Below are positions 1 through 7,311 of a stretch of 44,203 bases of DNA, piece after piece. The stretch lies in assembly GCA_023228295.1 (NCBI GenBank), contig JALOBP010000012.1, positions 2,628-46,830 of the forward strand. The letters run 5' to 3'. Each line of letters starts with the position of its first letter. The stretch's first letter is position 1. The notes under the pieces were generated by a model. It was not told where the DNA came from, searched no databases, and saw only the letters and a list, made by a program, of their open reading frames with translations. The DNA is from Methanoregula sp. GTDB taxonomy: Archaea; Halobacteriota; Methanomicrobia; Methanomicrobiales; Methanospirillaceae. The position numbers were made by a program, and so were the translations under genes.

Positions 1-580
1 ACTGTGAGACATCGATTGTTTCCGGTACTATCGGGTCGCAGGCCCCTTTCCGGGACCTCAGGACACCCGTTGTGTATGCGGTGAAGGATGAGTATTCCTT
101 CTGCGTCTTCACTTCAATGAGGTCGCAGCCACTGGAAGCACGGATCCCGTCTGCAACCCCCCGGGTCACACCGGTGTACGAGTAGAAGATCACGCACGCC
201 TTAATATTCCGGTCGCGGGTTGATTTCCGGACCAGTTCCCGGTTGCAGTTCTCCATTACGCAGGCATACATGAGTTCGAAATGCTCGCGGAACTGCACGA
301 TCCGTTCGCGGTTTATCGTGTAGTAGACATAGAATCCTTCCCGGCGCGAGTCGACCAGCCCCTCGCTTTTCAGCGTCTTTAAGTGCTGGGACACCGCCGG
401 CTGCGAAATGCCGAGCCGGGTTGCGAGCTCCCCCACGCCAAGCGTCCCGCTCGTGTCGCTTGCAAGCAGGAAAATTACCTGGAGGCGGGTGAGATCGCCA
501 AGGGCCTTGAACGTCCCGGCCATCGTGGGAACGATCTCGCAGAGTTTCGTACACTTTTCGCACTTGTTGCAGGGTTCCAT
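1..580 (-). CDS. ArsR-family regulator fused to a flavodoxin-like domain (partial)
   Basis: The frame is open from the ATG at 580 to the window edge, so the C-terminus is missing. The first 11 residues hold a Cys cluster (CNKCEKCTKLC), a plausible metal or redox sensor. A winged HTH of the ArsR type follows (about residues 18-100; LGDLTRLQVIFLL, then ISQPAVSQHLKTLKSEGLV, then a wing ending VYYTI). From about residue 125 the sequence changes to a flavodoxin-like FMN-binding start (ACVIFYSYTGVTRGVADGI). ArsR proteins are usually only about 100 residues, so this is a regulator joined to a redox domain. A perfect inverted repeat lies just upstream of the start, which suggests autoregulation. The fold calls are firm; the signal sensed is unknown. 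Confidence 0.8.
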   Translation of the reverse strand, partial: MEPCNKCEKCTKLCEIVPTMAGTFKALGDLTRLQVIFLLASDTSGTLGVGELATRLGISQPAVSQHLKTLKSEGLVDSRREGFYVYYTINRERIVQFREHFELMYACVMENCNRELVRKSTRDRNIKACVIFYSYTGVTRGVADGIRASSGCDLIEVKTQKEYSSFTAYTTGVLRSRKGACDPIVPETIDVSQ

Positions 581-588
581 GGATTCCG

Positions 589-614
589 TATAAGTGTTTG
601 CTTATACACTTATA
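589..614 (-). promoter_or_regulatory. Inverted-repeat operator overlapping the TATA box of the ArsR-flavodoxin gene
   Basis: A perfect 9-bp inverted repeat, TATAAGTGT at 589-597 and ACACTTATA at 606-614, is separated by 8 bp. Read on the minus strand, the distal arm supplies the TATA-like element (CATATAAG) about 30 bp before the ATG at 580. A dimeric ArsR repressor bound here would block TBP. The repeat is seen directly; assigning it to the adjacent regulator is inference. Confidence 0.65.
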
Positions 615-690
615 TGTTTTTTCTGTACGGGAAAATTCCACCGGACACCCGCAATACCATGAACAATACGATGGAAACTGAAAAAGGAGA

Positions 691-885
691 TTATAGTTTG
701 GGCATGATCCTGTGCGCTACCGGGTCTACCGCATAGGATACCGGCCGGTCGAGCAGGTCAAGCACGTTGATCTTCAAATCGATGAGCTCCTGGAAATTGA
801 ATGAATCGTATTTCAGCTCTTTGTTCTCATCCCACATGACAACGACACCATTCCCTACTTTCTTGCTGCCGACTACATCGTACAT
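691..885 (-). CDS. Small hypothetical protein (64 aa)
   Basis: This frame encodes a soluble, mixed-charge 64-residue protein beginning MYDVVGSKKVGNGVVVMWDE and ending in VAHRIMPKL. Its composition looks like a real protein rather than a shadow frame. No family is recognised. There is no strong ribosome-binding site before the ATG at 885. The repeated VVG/GNGVVV pattern followed by a helix (FQELIDLKINVLDLL) suggests a small beta-alpha fold. It stands alone between the ArsR operator and the short Lys/Ala gene, all on the minus strand. Confidence 0.5.
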   Translation of the reverse strand: MYDVVGSKKVGNGVVVMWDENKELKYDSFNFQELIDLKINVLDLLDRPVSYAVDPVAHRIMPKL

Positions 886-1128
886 ACAATCCGATGGAAG
901 GGCAGGATAATGAAGATATCGAATGAGGATGCGAATCTTCCGTGGATCAGAATCTACCGGTTCCTGTTTTTTAAGGAGATCTCTGGCGCCCGGATTCAGT
1001 TTCAGGTACGTACAGGCACTCGCGTCCCCACCCGGTTTTCATAAAAGCCCGTCCGCAGGGAAATGTCGGATTTTTTTTATAACCATCACCATGATGCAAA
1101 AAAAAGTAAAGTGTTGATCAGAAGAATA
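886..1128. other. Intergenic stretch with one weak small reading frame
   Basis: A plus-strand frame of 44 codons runs from an ATG at 910 to a TAA at 1042-1044 (product begins MKISNEDANLPWIRIYRFLF). It follows an AGGATA sequence that could act as a weak ribosome-binding site, but the composition is not convincing enough to call a gene. The rest holds nothing I can assign, apart from the oligo-A run listed as a terminator for the minus-strand gene that ends at 1129. Confidence 0.3.
1098..1105 (-). terminator. Oligo-T terminator after the Lys/Ala-rich small gene
   Basis: Eight consecutive A on the plus strand give a U8 tract about 24-31 nt past the stop codon of the minus-strand gene ending at 1129. 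There is no obvious stem before it. U-tract termination without a hairpin is normal in archaea. Confidence 0.5.
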
Positions 1129-1209
1129 TTATTTCTTCTTTGCTGCCGCCTTCTTTGCGGGCTTCTTTGCTTCCGGCTTCTTTGCCGCTGCCTTCTTTGC
1201 TGCTGCCAT
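1129..1209 (-). CDS. 26-residue Lys/Ala-rich peptide, histone H1-tail-like
   Basis: The frame reads MAAAKKAAAKKPEAKKP and continues as alternating AKK blocks to a TAA. About half of its 26 residues are Lys and most of the rest are Ala or Pro, as in H1 C-terminal tails and the Lys-rich tails of some bacterial nucleoid proteins. It is too short for standard gene finders. Support for it being real: a strong Shine-Dalgarno (GGAGGTGA, 8 nt before the ATG), an AT-rich TATA-like element at about 1261-1272, and an oligo-T tract after the stop. A role in binding DNA or RNA is inferred from charge only. Confidence 0.7.
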   Translation of the reverse strand: MAAAKKAAAKKPEAKKPAKKAAAKKK

Positions 1210-1588
1210 GTGATCTTCACCTCCTACCGGAAAGGGTTATATTTTTTGTTAATTTGGCAATTAATAAATATTTTGGTCGCAATACCCGTTTGGGCCACAG
1301 AATCGCTATAAACCTCCACTTTTTTCCATGGAAACTGGCTGCATCGGACCAAAAACGGCATATATGACAGATATGTCACGAAATACGCAATCCTTCAGAT
1401 TTTGGGCCGATTAGAAAAATACGGAATATGCGAAGTTTTTATAAAACGGAATTTTGGATTTTTCCGGGAGATTTTTCTTCATGCGCTCCCCCAGGTATTT
1501 TTAGTTTTTTAAATGAAACTGCCGCATTTGCCGCACCGGAAAAAGATTTAAGGCAACATTTATTCGCCATTACAACAACGGTACGAAT
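1210..1588. other. AT-rich intergenic region between divergent small genes
   Basis: This region separates the minus-strand Lys/Ala gene from the plus-strand membrane-protein gene. The TATA-like sequence TTAATAAATA at 1261-1270 fits the minus-strand gene. For the plus-strand gene, the TTTAAG element near 1545-1552 is a weak TATA candidate. Short palindromic AT-rich patches such as the one around 1358-1378 (ATATATGACAGATATGTCA) are present, but I cannot assign them a function. I see no further gene. Confidence 0.4.
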
Positions 1589-1930
1589 ATGAATAAACGG
1601 TTTATCCTCGGTCTTGCCGGAGGGGTACTCGGGATCCTGACCGCGGCGTATGTAATCTCAACATCCACGTCAAACGATGTCACCTTATCCGGAGTACAGG
1701 CGGCACTCTTCTCGAGCCTCGGGCTGATGGGAGCAGCGATCGCCAGCAAGGAGACCCGCTTTGCCGGGTACATGCTCATCTCCTCAGCGGTGTTCATTTC
1801 GCTCTCTATCCCGATCGCCGGCTCGCTCTCCCTGTTCGTGATCTACCTGCCAGCGGTCCTCCTTCTCGGCATAGCTGCGATATTCTGCTTCATGGAAGCA
1901 CCTGTGGTTGACGATTCTCCCGCAGAATAA
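1589..1930 (+). CDS. Small four-helix membrane protein, hypothetical
   Basis: The 113-residue product has four hydrophobic segments: about residues 5-23 (ILGLAGGVLGILTAAYV), 34-52, 58-76 and 82-103. The N-terminus is short and the acidic C-terminal tail ends DDSPAE. The pattern of Gly and small residues in the helices is typical of small integral membrane proteins annotated only as hypothetical in methanogens. The gene stands alone, convergent with the PurM-fold gene, and is followed by A and T runs that could terminate both transcripts. No specific function can be assigned. Confidence 0.75.
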   Translation: MNKRFILGLAGGVLGILTAAYVISTSTSNDVTLSGVQAALFSSLGLMGAAIASKETRFAGYMLISSAVFISLSIPIAGSLSLFVIYLPAVLLLGIAAIFCFMEAPVVDDSPAE

Positions 1931-1947
1931 AAAAAAGGTTTTTTCAG
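1931..1947. terminator. Bidirectional terminator between convergent genes
   Basis: An A8 run is followed by GG and a T6 run, placed between the plus-strand stop at 1930 and the minus-strand stop at 1950. Each strand therefore reads into a U tract just past its own stop codon. Confidence 0.5.
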
Positions 1948-1949
1948 GA

Positions 1950-3281
1950 CTATCGTTTTGCCTTCATCAGCCGCTCAAGTACCCGGTTCTTCTTCTGTAT
2001 CGCGGCCTCGCTTGCCCTGAGCACGCCTTCCTTCATCTCCTCAAAGTCCCGCATGTCCGTATCGACAACCTTCTTGACCGGGGTGTAGGCCGATTCTCGG
2101 AACCGTGGCGTGAAGTCCTGCTCTTTGCCATCGGATATCAGCACCGCTTCGGGCTTCCCTTTCTCCACCCGGCCGATCTCTTCGATCTTCACACCGGCGG
2201 AACGGACTATGCGGCAGATCGGATCTGCCATCGCTCTGGGTGCAACAATAAGGAGGGCATCGAGCGAGACACCGAGATAATCGATCCTGAGTGTCTCGAG
2301 CATTTCCCGCACATGGGGTTCAACAAGACCGGCCACATTTTTGTCATCGACCACGATGCGGCACTTTGCCGTTTCGGCCATCTCGTAGATGTCGCCCCGG
2401 AGCCCGCCATTTGTAACATCGGTCATGGCATGGATCTTCTTGAAAACCTTGCTCTTCATCAGCGTCTCACAGGTGGTGAGGAAGTTGAGGTTGATGGTCT
2501 GTTCGACAACTTCGGGGAACCCTGAGTAGATGCCGGCCGTTGCAATCGTTCCGCCACCGGCGCCTTCAGTCATGAGGAGAACGTCACCCTCCTGCGTGGC
2601 CTTCCGTGCGGTCATGTGCTGTGCGATTCCCACCGCACCAACGCAGCCGGTCAGCCGGCTGCCCAGCACCATGTCGCCTCCAATGCGGAGCGTGGAGCCG
2701 GTCACGAGCGGGACGTCCATGGCCTCGCCAACGGTCGTGATACCAGCTGTGTAATCGAAGATCTTGGCCACGTCGCCATCATCCGCGACATGGATATCGG
2801 AGAAGAGCATGATCGGTTTTGCGCCCATGACGTAGGTGTCACGAAGCGTTGCCCGGGTGACATGGAACCCGGCAAGGAACGGGAAGTCCGAGAGTCGGGA
2901 ATGCATCCCATCCACCGTGCAGATAACATAGTTGTCACCAACTTTGACGGCCCCGGCATCGTCCATCTCGTCAACGCCGACCGAGGCAGATGTCTTGCCG
3001 ATGATGCGGGCGATCTGGCGGTGGGCAAAAAAGTCGCCTTTCCCCCGCGATCCCACCCCGAACTCTCCCATCTTCACGCCGGCCGTTTCCAGCGTGAAAA
3101 AGTCCCCGGCAAGGTTGCCGGAATTCTTTACTTCATCGATAACCGCCCGGGCAAATGCGCCGGCAAAGGCGGGGCTGATGGTTTTCTTGATGGACAGTAT
3201 CTGATCCGTAAGGCTTTGTTGTATGGTTTTCTCGTCATTGCCGTCTGCAATTTGCGTGCGGACGAACTCTTCAACATCCAT
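1950..3281 (-). CDS. AIR synthase-related (PurM/HypE/SelD superfamily) protein
   Basis: The product of 443 residues has the PurM two-domain layout. A Gly-rich N-terminal part contains MGEFGVGSRGKGDFFAHRQI, the acidic VDEMDDAGAV and a VDGMHS strand. The ATP/phosphate-binding middle has GGDMVLGSRLTGCVGA. The C-terminal domain contains the characteristic TDVTNGGLRGDIYEMAE motif. The family uses ATP to activate a substrate oxygen (PurM, PurL, ThiL, SelD, HypE), and methanogens carry several uncharacterised members. An alternative GTG start lies at 3299; I prefer the ATG at 3281, which follows AGGAAA. It sits 47 bp downstream of the TPR gene on the same strand and is probably co-transcribed. The substrate is unknown. 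Confidence 0.85.
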   Translation of the reverse strand: MDVEEFVRTQIADGNDEKTIQQSLTDQILSIKKTISPAFAGAFARAVIDEVKNSGNLAGDFFTLETAGVKMGEFGVGSRGKGDFFAHRQIARIIGKTSASVGVDEMDDAGAVKVGDNYVICTVDGMHSRLSDFPFLAGFHVTRATLRDTYVMGAKPIMLFSDIHVADDGDVAKIFDYTAGITTVGEAMDVPLVTGSTLRIGGDMVLGSRLTGCVGAVGIAQHMTARKATQEGDVLLMTEGAGGGTIATAGIYSGFPEVVEQTINLNFLTTCETLMKSKVFKKIHAMTDVTNGGLRGDIYEMAETAKCRIVVDDKNVAGLVEPHVREMLETLRIDYLGVSLDALLIVAPRAMADPICRIVRSAGVKIEEIGRVEKGKPEAVLISDGKEQDFTPRFRESAYTPVKKVVDTDMRDFEEMKEGVLRASEAAIQKKNRVLERLMKAKR

Positions 3282-3328
3282 AGTTTCCTGTTCGTGCACG
3301 AGGCATAAAAAAGCCGGGTATCAGGGAG

Positions 3329-4291
3329 TTAACGGAGAAGGACACCGAAAACGTCCGAGAAGCACCGGAGGGCGTCATCGAACTTGCCGATCTTCAGCTT
3401 GGAGAGCCCGCGCCGCACCCCGAACCGGACTTCCCTGACATCGATGTAATAGGCTTCGTCAAATGCCCGGGCGGATTCCTCGAGTTTCCCGAGCATGAAG
3501 CAGGAGTTCGAGAGGACGACCCAGGCATCCGCAATGGACGGGTCGCGTTCAATGGCCCGCTCAAGGCAGCGGATTGCATCCTCGTGCTCCGAGAGCATAC
3601 TGAGCGCGAGCCCTTTGCGGTAGAGCGCTTTTGGGTGGTCCGGTTCGATCGCGAGGGCCTGGTCAAGGACATCGATTGCCTCGCGGTACCGCTTGAGATT
3701 GATGAGCGCGATGCCCTTCTTGATCACGGCCGAGAAATAGAAGGGGTAGATCTTGAGGGCCCGGTCGTAACAGATGATCTCCTCTTCGTACCATTTGAGT
3801 TTGCCATACGCGAAGCCCTTGTTCACCCACGCCGAGAGGTAGCGGGGCCGGATCTCGATGGCCCGGTCGCAGCAGCGGATCTCGGCCTCGAATTTTCCGA
3901 GCATTCCCTGGGCGACACCCTTGTTGTTCCATGCCGTGGCATTCTCGGGATCGATTGCAAGTGCCCGCTCGCAGCACTGCACCTTGTCCTCGAACCGGTC
4001 GAGCATGCCATAGGCAAATCCCTTGTTGTTCCAGGCATCGATACAGTCCGGGTCGATCTCGATGGCTTTCCCGCAGCACTCGATCTCTTCTTCATAGCGC
4101 CCGAGTTTGCCAAGGGCAAAACCCCGGCCCACCCACGCGAGCGCGAGGTGCGGGTCAACGGCAAGGGCCAGGGAGAAGGAGGCGAGGGCATCTTCGTGCC
4201 TGCCGTCCCGTCCAAGGGCAAGGCCTTCGAGATAGAATTCCCGCCCTTTCTGCCGGGATGCTGGATCGCCTGTGTCGGGTTCGGGAGCCAT
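3329..4291 (-). CDS. Tetratricopeptide repeat protein
   Basis: The 320-residue protein is nearly all TPR. About eight 34-residue units can be counted from residue 16 to 310, each with the A8-G-A20-P32 pattern (for example AWNNKGFAYGMLDRFEDKVQ and the following ERALAIDPEN). There is no signal peptide or membrane segment, so it should be a cytosolic scaffold. Several repeats carry a CC pair (QCCERA, IRCCDRA, IECCGKA), which is unusual but repeats with the unit. Such TPR proteins are abundant in Methanomicrobiales genomes and their partners are mostly unknown. A TATA-like element around 4343-4352 (ATAAATATC on the minus strand) places transcription start near 4318. Confidence 0.9.
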   Translation of the reverse strand: MAPEPDTGDPASRQKGREFYLEGLALGRDGRHEDALASFSLALAVDPHLALAWVGRGFALGKLGRYEEEIECCGKAIEIDPDCIDAWNNKGFAYGMLDRFEDKVQCCERALAIDPENATAWNNKGVAQGMLGKFEAEIRCCDRAIEIRPRYLSAWVNKGFAYGKLKWYEEEIICYDRALKIYPFYFSAVIKKGIALINLKRYREAIDVLDQALAIEPDHPKALYRKGLALSMLSEHEDAIRCLERAIERDPSIADAWVVLSNSCFMLGKLEESARAFDEAYYIDVREVRFGVRRGLSKLKIGKFDDALRCFSDVFGVLLR

Positions 4292-4691
4292 TGGGTACTT
4301 GTCCTCTTGACCGGAGACCGGTAGTATTTGAGATTTGTCCCGGAGATATTTATGTTAGCGGATATTTGTGGGGGGATGAAGATACTAAAAAAGGCCCGGT
4401 GACAGGTTTTCTGGATATCTGACAGGGGATTGGTTTACAATTGCCTTGCGGTGATGGGAGGGAGATTGTTGAACAGCAGCGCATACCCCGACAGGTATCA
4501 ACGGTCAACAAGGTCAGGAGCCGGCATAATTTTCCCGCGGATCACAGGACCGATTCCTATGTCAGCGTCAGCGCATCGTTTGTTGGTTCATTGCTGGATA
4601 CCAACCTGTATTGCGTTGAATAATCCTTCATTTTTTTGTCTGAATCATTTGATACACTATAATGAAAAAGGAATATTGTAAGATGATACAT
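4292..4691. other. Intergenic region with two divergent promoters
   Basis: The left part carries the minus-strand promoter of the TPR gene (TATA-like ATAAATATC, about 4343-4352). The right end carries CTATAATG at 4657-4664, whose predicted start (about 4685) falls at or near the ATG codons at 4683 and 4692 of the next gene. The middle, 4390-4650, shows no gene or repeat that I can support. Confidence 0.45.
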
Positions 4692-5243
4692 ATGAGAAAA
4701 TTCCTGGTTATCTGCCTGACGCTCTCTCTTTTGTTTATTCCAACGGTTTCTGCCGGAAATGACACAATCTCTATTAGTCCTGTAAGCAACCACACTGCCG
4801 GAGATATTTTCTTTCTCAATGGAACAACCACCCTGCCAGCGGGAAAACCTCTTGTGATCGATATTGAACCGGTCCGCCTGTACCCGGCTCCTTCTCATGA
4901 ACCCCCGAAAAACACGACAGCTTTTACCGGGCAGACAACAACGGAAAATTCCCCCGATGGAATTACCCGGTGGTCGTTTGTTGTGGACTCCGCTTCATTG
5001 ATACCGGACGATTACACGATCCATGTTACTTCATTTGAATCGCCCATCATTGAATCGTCAGTTGATTTCACGTTGCAATCCCGAAACGGGACTCAGTCCG
5101 GTAAATATCCGACTGCGGATGAAACCGACCATCCCCCCACACCATCTTCCCCCCAACCTGCTGCGCCTGCACCATTCCCGGTTATTGTTACGGTTACTGC
5201 ACTGTGCATTTTGGGAGTATACAGCGGAGTATTCCGGAAATGA
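4692..5243 (+). CDS. Exported protein with signal peptide and C-terminal membrane anchor
   Basis: From the ATG at 4692 the product begins MRKFLVICLTLSLLFIPTVSAG, a clear signal peptide with a VSA cleavage site. The extracytoplasmic part (about residues 22-155) is Thr/Ser/Asn-rich with beta-strand character and several N-glycosylation sequons (NGTTT, NHT, NTT, NGT). A Pro-rich linker (PPTPSSPQPAAPAPFP) leads to a single transmembrane helix and a short positive tail (VFRK). It resembles the DUF3821-type surface proteins of Methanomicrobiales, but I am not certain of the family. The start is chosen because the TATA box at 4657-4664 would give a nearly leaderless mRNA. Its stop overlaps the next start as ATGA. 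Confidence 0.75.
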   Translation: MRKFLVICLTLSLLFIPTVSAGNDTISISPVSNHTAGDIFFLNGTTTLPAGKPLVIDIEPVRLYPAPSHEPPKNTTAFTGQTTTENSPDGITRWSFVVDSASLIPDDYTIHVTSFESPIIESSVDFTLQSRNGTQSGKYPTADETDHPPTPSSPQPAAPAPFPVIVTVTALCILGVYSGVFRK

Positions 5244-5755
5244 AGGACATCGGGTTTCCCGTACTGGTATCCGGCGGCGTCATGATACTTGTCATGATTT
5301 TTCTCGGTTTTTCAGGTTGTGTTCACCAGAACACTTATGAAAATAACACGGAGCCTTCTCCGGTTCTGTCAATTCCTGCAACGCCTTCACTTGTCGGTTT
5401 TGCAAGCCCGGCAATACCGGGCACGACCAGTTCTCCCAACCTTGTCGTGAATTACACAGCAATCCGGTTCATCGGCCAGGCCGATATCTCACATCCGATG
5501 GATGAAGCCCGGAAAAATGCTATCGCTGAAGTCGCCCTTGCTGATGATCGTGTCCGTTCTCTTCTTATTGACGGGGGCATGATCGAAGGAGTCCTGTATC
5601 AATGTCACCCGACACCGAAGAATTTCTCCGGCCCTGCATGCGCACCGGCGCTCCGGGTATCCCATAACGGCACTAACTGGGATTTTCTCGTTGACGAGGA
5701 AAGCCGGAATGTGATATTCGTCCAGCATGACACTCCGATGGGAGCACTAACATGA
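5240..5755 (+). CDS. Small lipoprotein-like exported protein
   Basis: The start is the ATG at 5240, which overlaps the preceding stop by four bases (ATGA). The product begins with a hydrophobic stretch (PVLVSGGVMILVMIFLGFSG) directly followed by Cys27, a lipobox-like FSGC. A Ser/Pro/Thr-rich tether comes next, then a folded domain of about 110 residues with a helix (MDEARKNAIAEVALADDRVR) and a strand-rich end containing NWDFLVDEESRNVIFVQHD. The architecture suggests an anchored protein with a small alpha/beta domain outside the membrane. Translational coupling to the upstream exported protein suggests they act together at the cell surface. The family is not recognised. Confidence 0.75.
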   Translation: MKDIGFPVLVSGGVMILVMIFLGFSGCVHQNTYENNTEPSPVLSIPATPSLVGFASPAIPGTTSSPNLVVNYTAIRFIGQADISHPMDEARKNAIAEVALADDRVRSLLIDGGMIEGVLYQCHPTPKNFSGPACAPALRVSHNGTNWDFLVDEESRNVIFVQHDTPMGALT

Positions 5756-5847
5756 TGTCCAATCTTAAACCAGAACTTCAGGTCGAATGAATAAAATGAA
5801 AACCCGGGCGTCCCGTCAGCGGTTGCAGAATATCATATCGTGATTAC

Positions 5848-5867
5848 TGATGCAGGGTATTGCATCA
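5848..5867. other. Small hairpin in the gap after the lipoprotein gene
   Basis: TGATGCA at 5848-5854 and TGCATCA at 5861-5867 form a perfect 7-bp stem with a 6-nt loop about 95 nt past the stop codon. It could be a transcript-end structure or a binding site. Nothing else is evident in 5756-5900. Confidence 0.35.
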
Positions 5868-5922
5868 ATAATTTACATTATTTTATCCCGTACATTTTGT
5901 GAGTGACAATGAGACTAGCAAG

Positions 5923-5929
5923 TATATAA
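5923..5929 (+). promoter_or_regulatory. TATA box for the operon starting at 5959
   Basis: TATATAA within AAGTATATAACC is a canonical archaeal TATA box. It predicts a start near 5952, only a few bases before the ATG at 5959. Confidence 0.6.
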
Positions 5930-5958
5930 CCTATTATATCAGCTCTAAGGTAATCACA

Positions 5959-6237
5959 ATGTCGTCCGAACTCTGGCTATCACTGACGATGAAGATTATG
6001 GCGCTCGGCCACACGCTCCACGATGCGCAGCGTATTGCCGCAGTGATCCTGATCGAATGTCTGGTGGTCTACACCATCATGGGATACCGGCTCAGGTCCG
6101 ATGAGACGGATCCGTCCCCGGCATATTTCCCGGCAAGACGGGGTACTGCCGGGGTTCCGGCCGGCGTTTGTGGGATTTTCCCGGCATATTCCGGGACTGC
6201 GGCGGATAGCGACCGCGCTCTTCTGTTTACCCAATAA
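5959..6237 (+). CDS. Small hypothetical protein with one membrane helix
   Basis: The start at 5959 is chosen because a strong TATA box at 5923-5929 leaves no room for a longer protein. The 92-residue product has an amphipathic N-terminus (MSSELWLSLTMKIMALGHTL), one hydrophobic segment at about residues 28-45 (AAVILIECLVVYTIMGY), and a Gly/Pro/Ala-rich tail with no clear structure. Codon choice matches neighbouring genes. It is the first gene of a compact unit of five unrecognised genes (5959-7967), separated from the second by about 140 bp. No family is recognised. Confidence 0.55.
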   Translation: MSSELWLSLTMKIMALGHTLHDAQRIAAVILIECLVVYTIMGYRLRSDETDPSPAYFPARRGTAGVPAGVCGIFPAYSGTAADSDRALLFTQ

Positions 6238-6377
6238 TCCGCCCGGCACACGGGCAGATGTTCAGCATTACCGTACCAGGCAGGTTCCGTCCGGAATCTG
6301 CCATTTCGCCCGTTTGCCAGTGATGACCTACCCTGTTCAGAGCAAAGCGACCGATCCGCCGCCCTGCTGTATCGACA

Positions 6378-6902
6378 ATGAAGATAAGAGAAACAAGATC
6401 CAGAATGACAGACTGTAAAATGGAAACCAGAGACGCGGGATCCGATGGGATCCCGTTGCGGGACAGCACGGGGATTGCCGTGCCTTCCCGCGAGGTATCG
6501 CAGATAGATAATACCGCCCCTGTACCGTTGGCCCGGGAGGAGAATGACGAACTCGAATGGGCACGAAAGCACGTTCCTGGCAACCGGACCGTGCGCCGTT
6601 CGGCCAAGAGTGTGTTCCGGAAAACGGAACTGCTCGGGATTGCACCGCCGGTGGAACCGGAGGAGATCAAAAAAGTCCGGCAGCGGACTCTGAAGAACAT
6701 CCGGGATCCGGATGGCGAGGTAGCTTACCGCTCGTTCGAGGATTCGTTCAGGACTTTTGTCTGCTCGCTTGTTGAGCGGCAGGACAGGATCTACGATGAG
6801 ATGCTCCTGCATGCTGCGGATCTCCAGCAGCAGATTGATGCGCTCGGACGACAGCGGGCAGAGCAGCAAAAATCTCCCGGCAATGCGGAGGTTAAGGGAT
6901 GA
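6378..6902 (+). CDS. Hydrophilic coiled-coil protein, hypothetical
   Basis: The product is up to 174 residues, strongly charged, with a disordered N-terminus and a helical C-terminal half. A likely coiled coil spans about residues 125-165 (ERQDRIYDEMLLHAADLQQQ and the following IDALGRQRAEQQ). In-frame ATG codons at 6378, 6405 and 6420 are all possible starts and none has a clear ribosome-binding site, so the N-terminus is uncertain. The stop overlaps the next ATG (ATGA). An opposite-strand open frame of similar length is Arg/Ser-rich and looks like a shadow. The family is not recognised. Confidence 0.6.
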   Translation: MKIRETRSRMTDCKMETRDAGSDGIPLRDSTGIAVPSREVSQIDNTAPVPLAREENDELEWARKHVPGNRTVRRSAKSVFRKTELLGIAPPVEPEEIKKVRQRTLKNIRDPDGEVAYRSFEDSFRTFVCSLVERQDRIYDEMLLHAADLQQQIDALGRQRAEQQKSPGNAEVKG

Positions 6903-7051
6903 GAGACTGGCTTTTCCTCCCCAAGAAATGGCGGCACCTTGTCTTCGTGATGAAAGATATGGAGATGAGAGTTTCAGGCCGCCTTATGCACAAGGTCGAA
7001 CGGCTCAACCGCAGGCTGGTGATCCTGGAGGCGCATCGGAGGTCGGCTTGA
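6899..7051 (+). CDS. 50-residue basic helical protein
   Basis: The ATG at 6899 overlaps the preceding TGA by four bases, and the frame runs 50 codons to a TGA at 7049-7051. The product starts MRDWLFLPKKWRHLVFVMKD and continues as a basic helix (HKVERLNRRLVILEAHRR). It has about a dozen Arg/Lys residues, two Trp near the N-terminus and heptad-like Leu/Val spacing, which fits a small coiled-coil or nucleic-acid-binding protein. It is short, but the exact overlaps on both sides argue that it is translated. Confidence 0.6.
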   Translation: MRDWLFLPKKWRHLVFVMKDMEMRVSGRLMHKVERLNRRLVILEAHRRSA

Positions 7052-7311
7052 CCAGACGCAGGTCGCGGACCGTGAATGAGATTCCTCTCTGGCTCCTGCC
7101 GCAGGTTCTTGTCCGGACGGTCCGGGATTGGGGCGATGCCCTGTACCGCATCAGCGTGAAGCGGACGCACTGGCACCACTTCAACGTGACCGTCCGGACC
7201 CGGCCGATCAAAAAGGAACTCGCGTCGGGGGATGTCGCAACAATCTCCCAGGATACTCCGGGTGGGACGAAGAAACGGTCGCGGGCCGGTCACAAGGGGT
7301 GCCCGGCATGA
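7048..7311 (+). CDS. 87-residue basic protein, TTG start
   Basis: The most economical start is the TTG at 7048, which overlaps the preceding TGA as TTGA, the same four-base geometry as the junctions on either side; a GTG at 7072 is the alternative. The product is basic, with an N-terminal Arg cluster (TRRRSRTVNE), a helix (LPQVLVRTVRDWGDALYRI), a His/Trp-rich strand (KRTHWHHFNVTVRTRP) and a Lys/Arg/Gly tail. The charge pattern suggests nucleic-acid contact, but no family is recognised. Confidence 0.55.
   Translation: MTRRRSRTVNEIPLWLLPQVLVRTVRDWGDALYRISVKRTHWHHFNVTVRTRPIKKELASGDVATISQDTPGGTKKRSRAGHKGCPA

Noticed and set aside
6069..6869. 266-codon minus-strand open frame opposite the coiled-coil gene
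   Set aside because: Rich in Arg, Ser, Pro and Cys with no domain pattern; it mirrors the codon structure of the plus-strand gene, which fits the overlapping operon.
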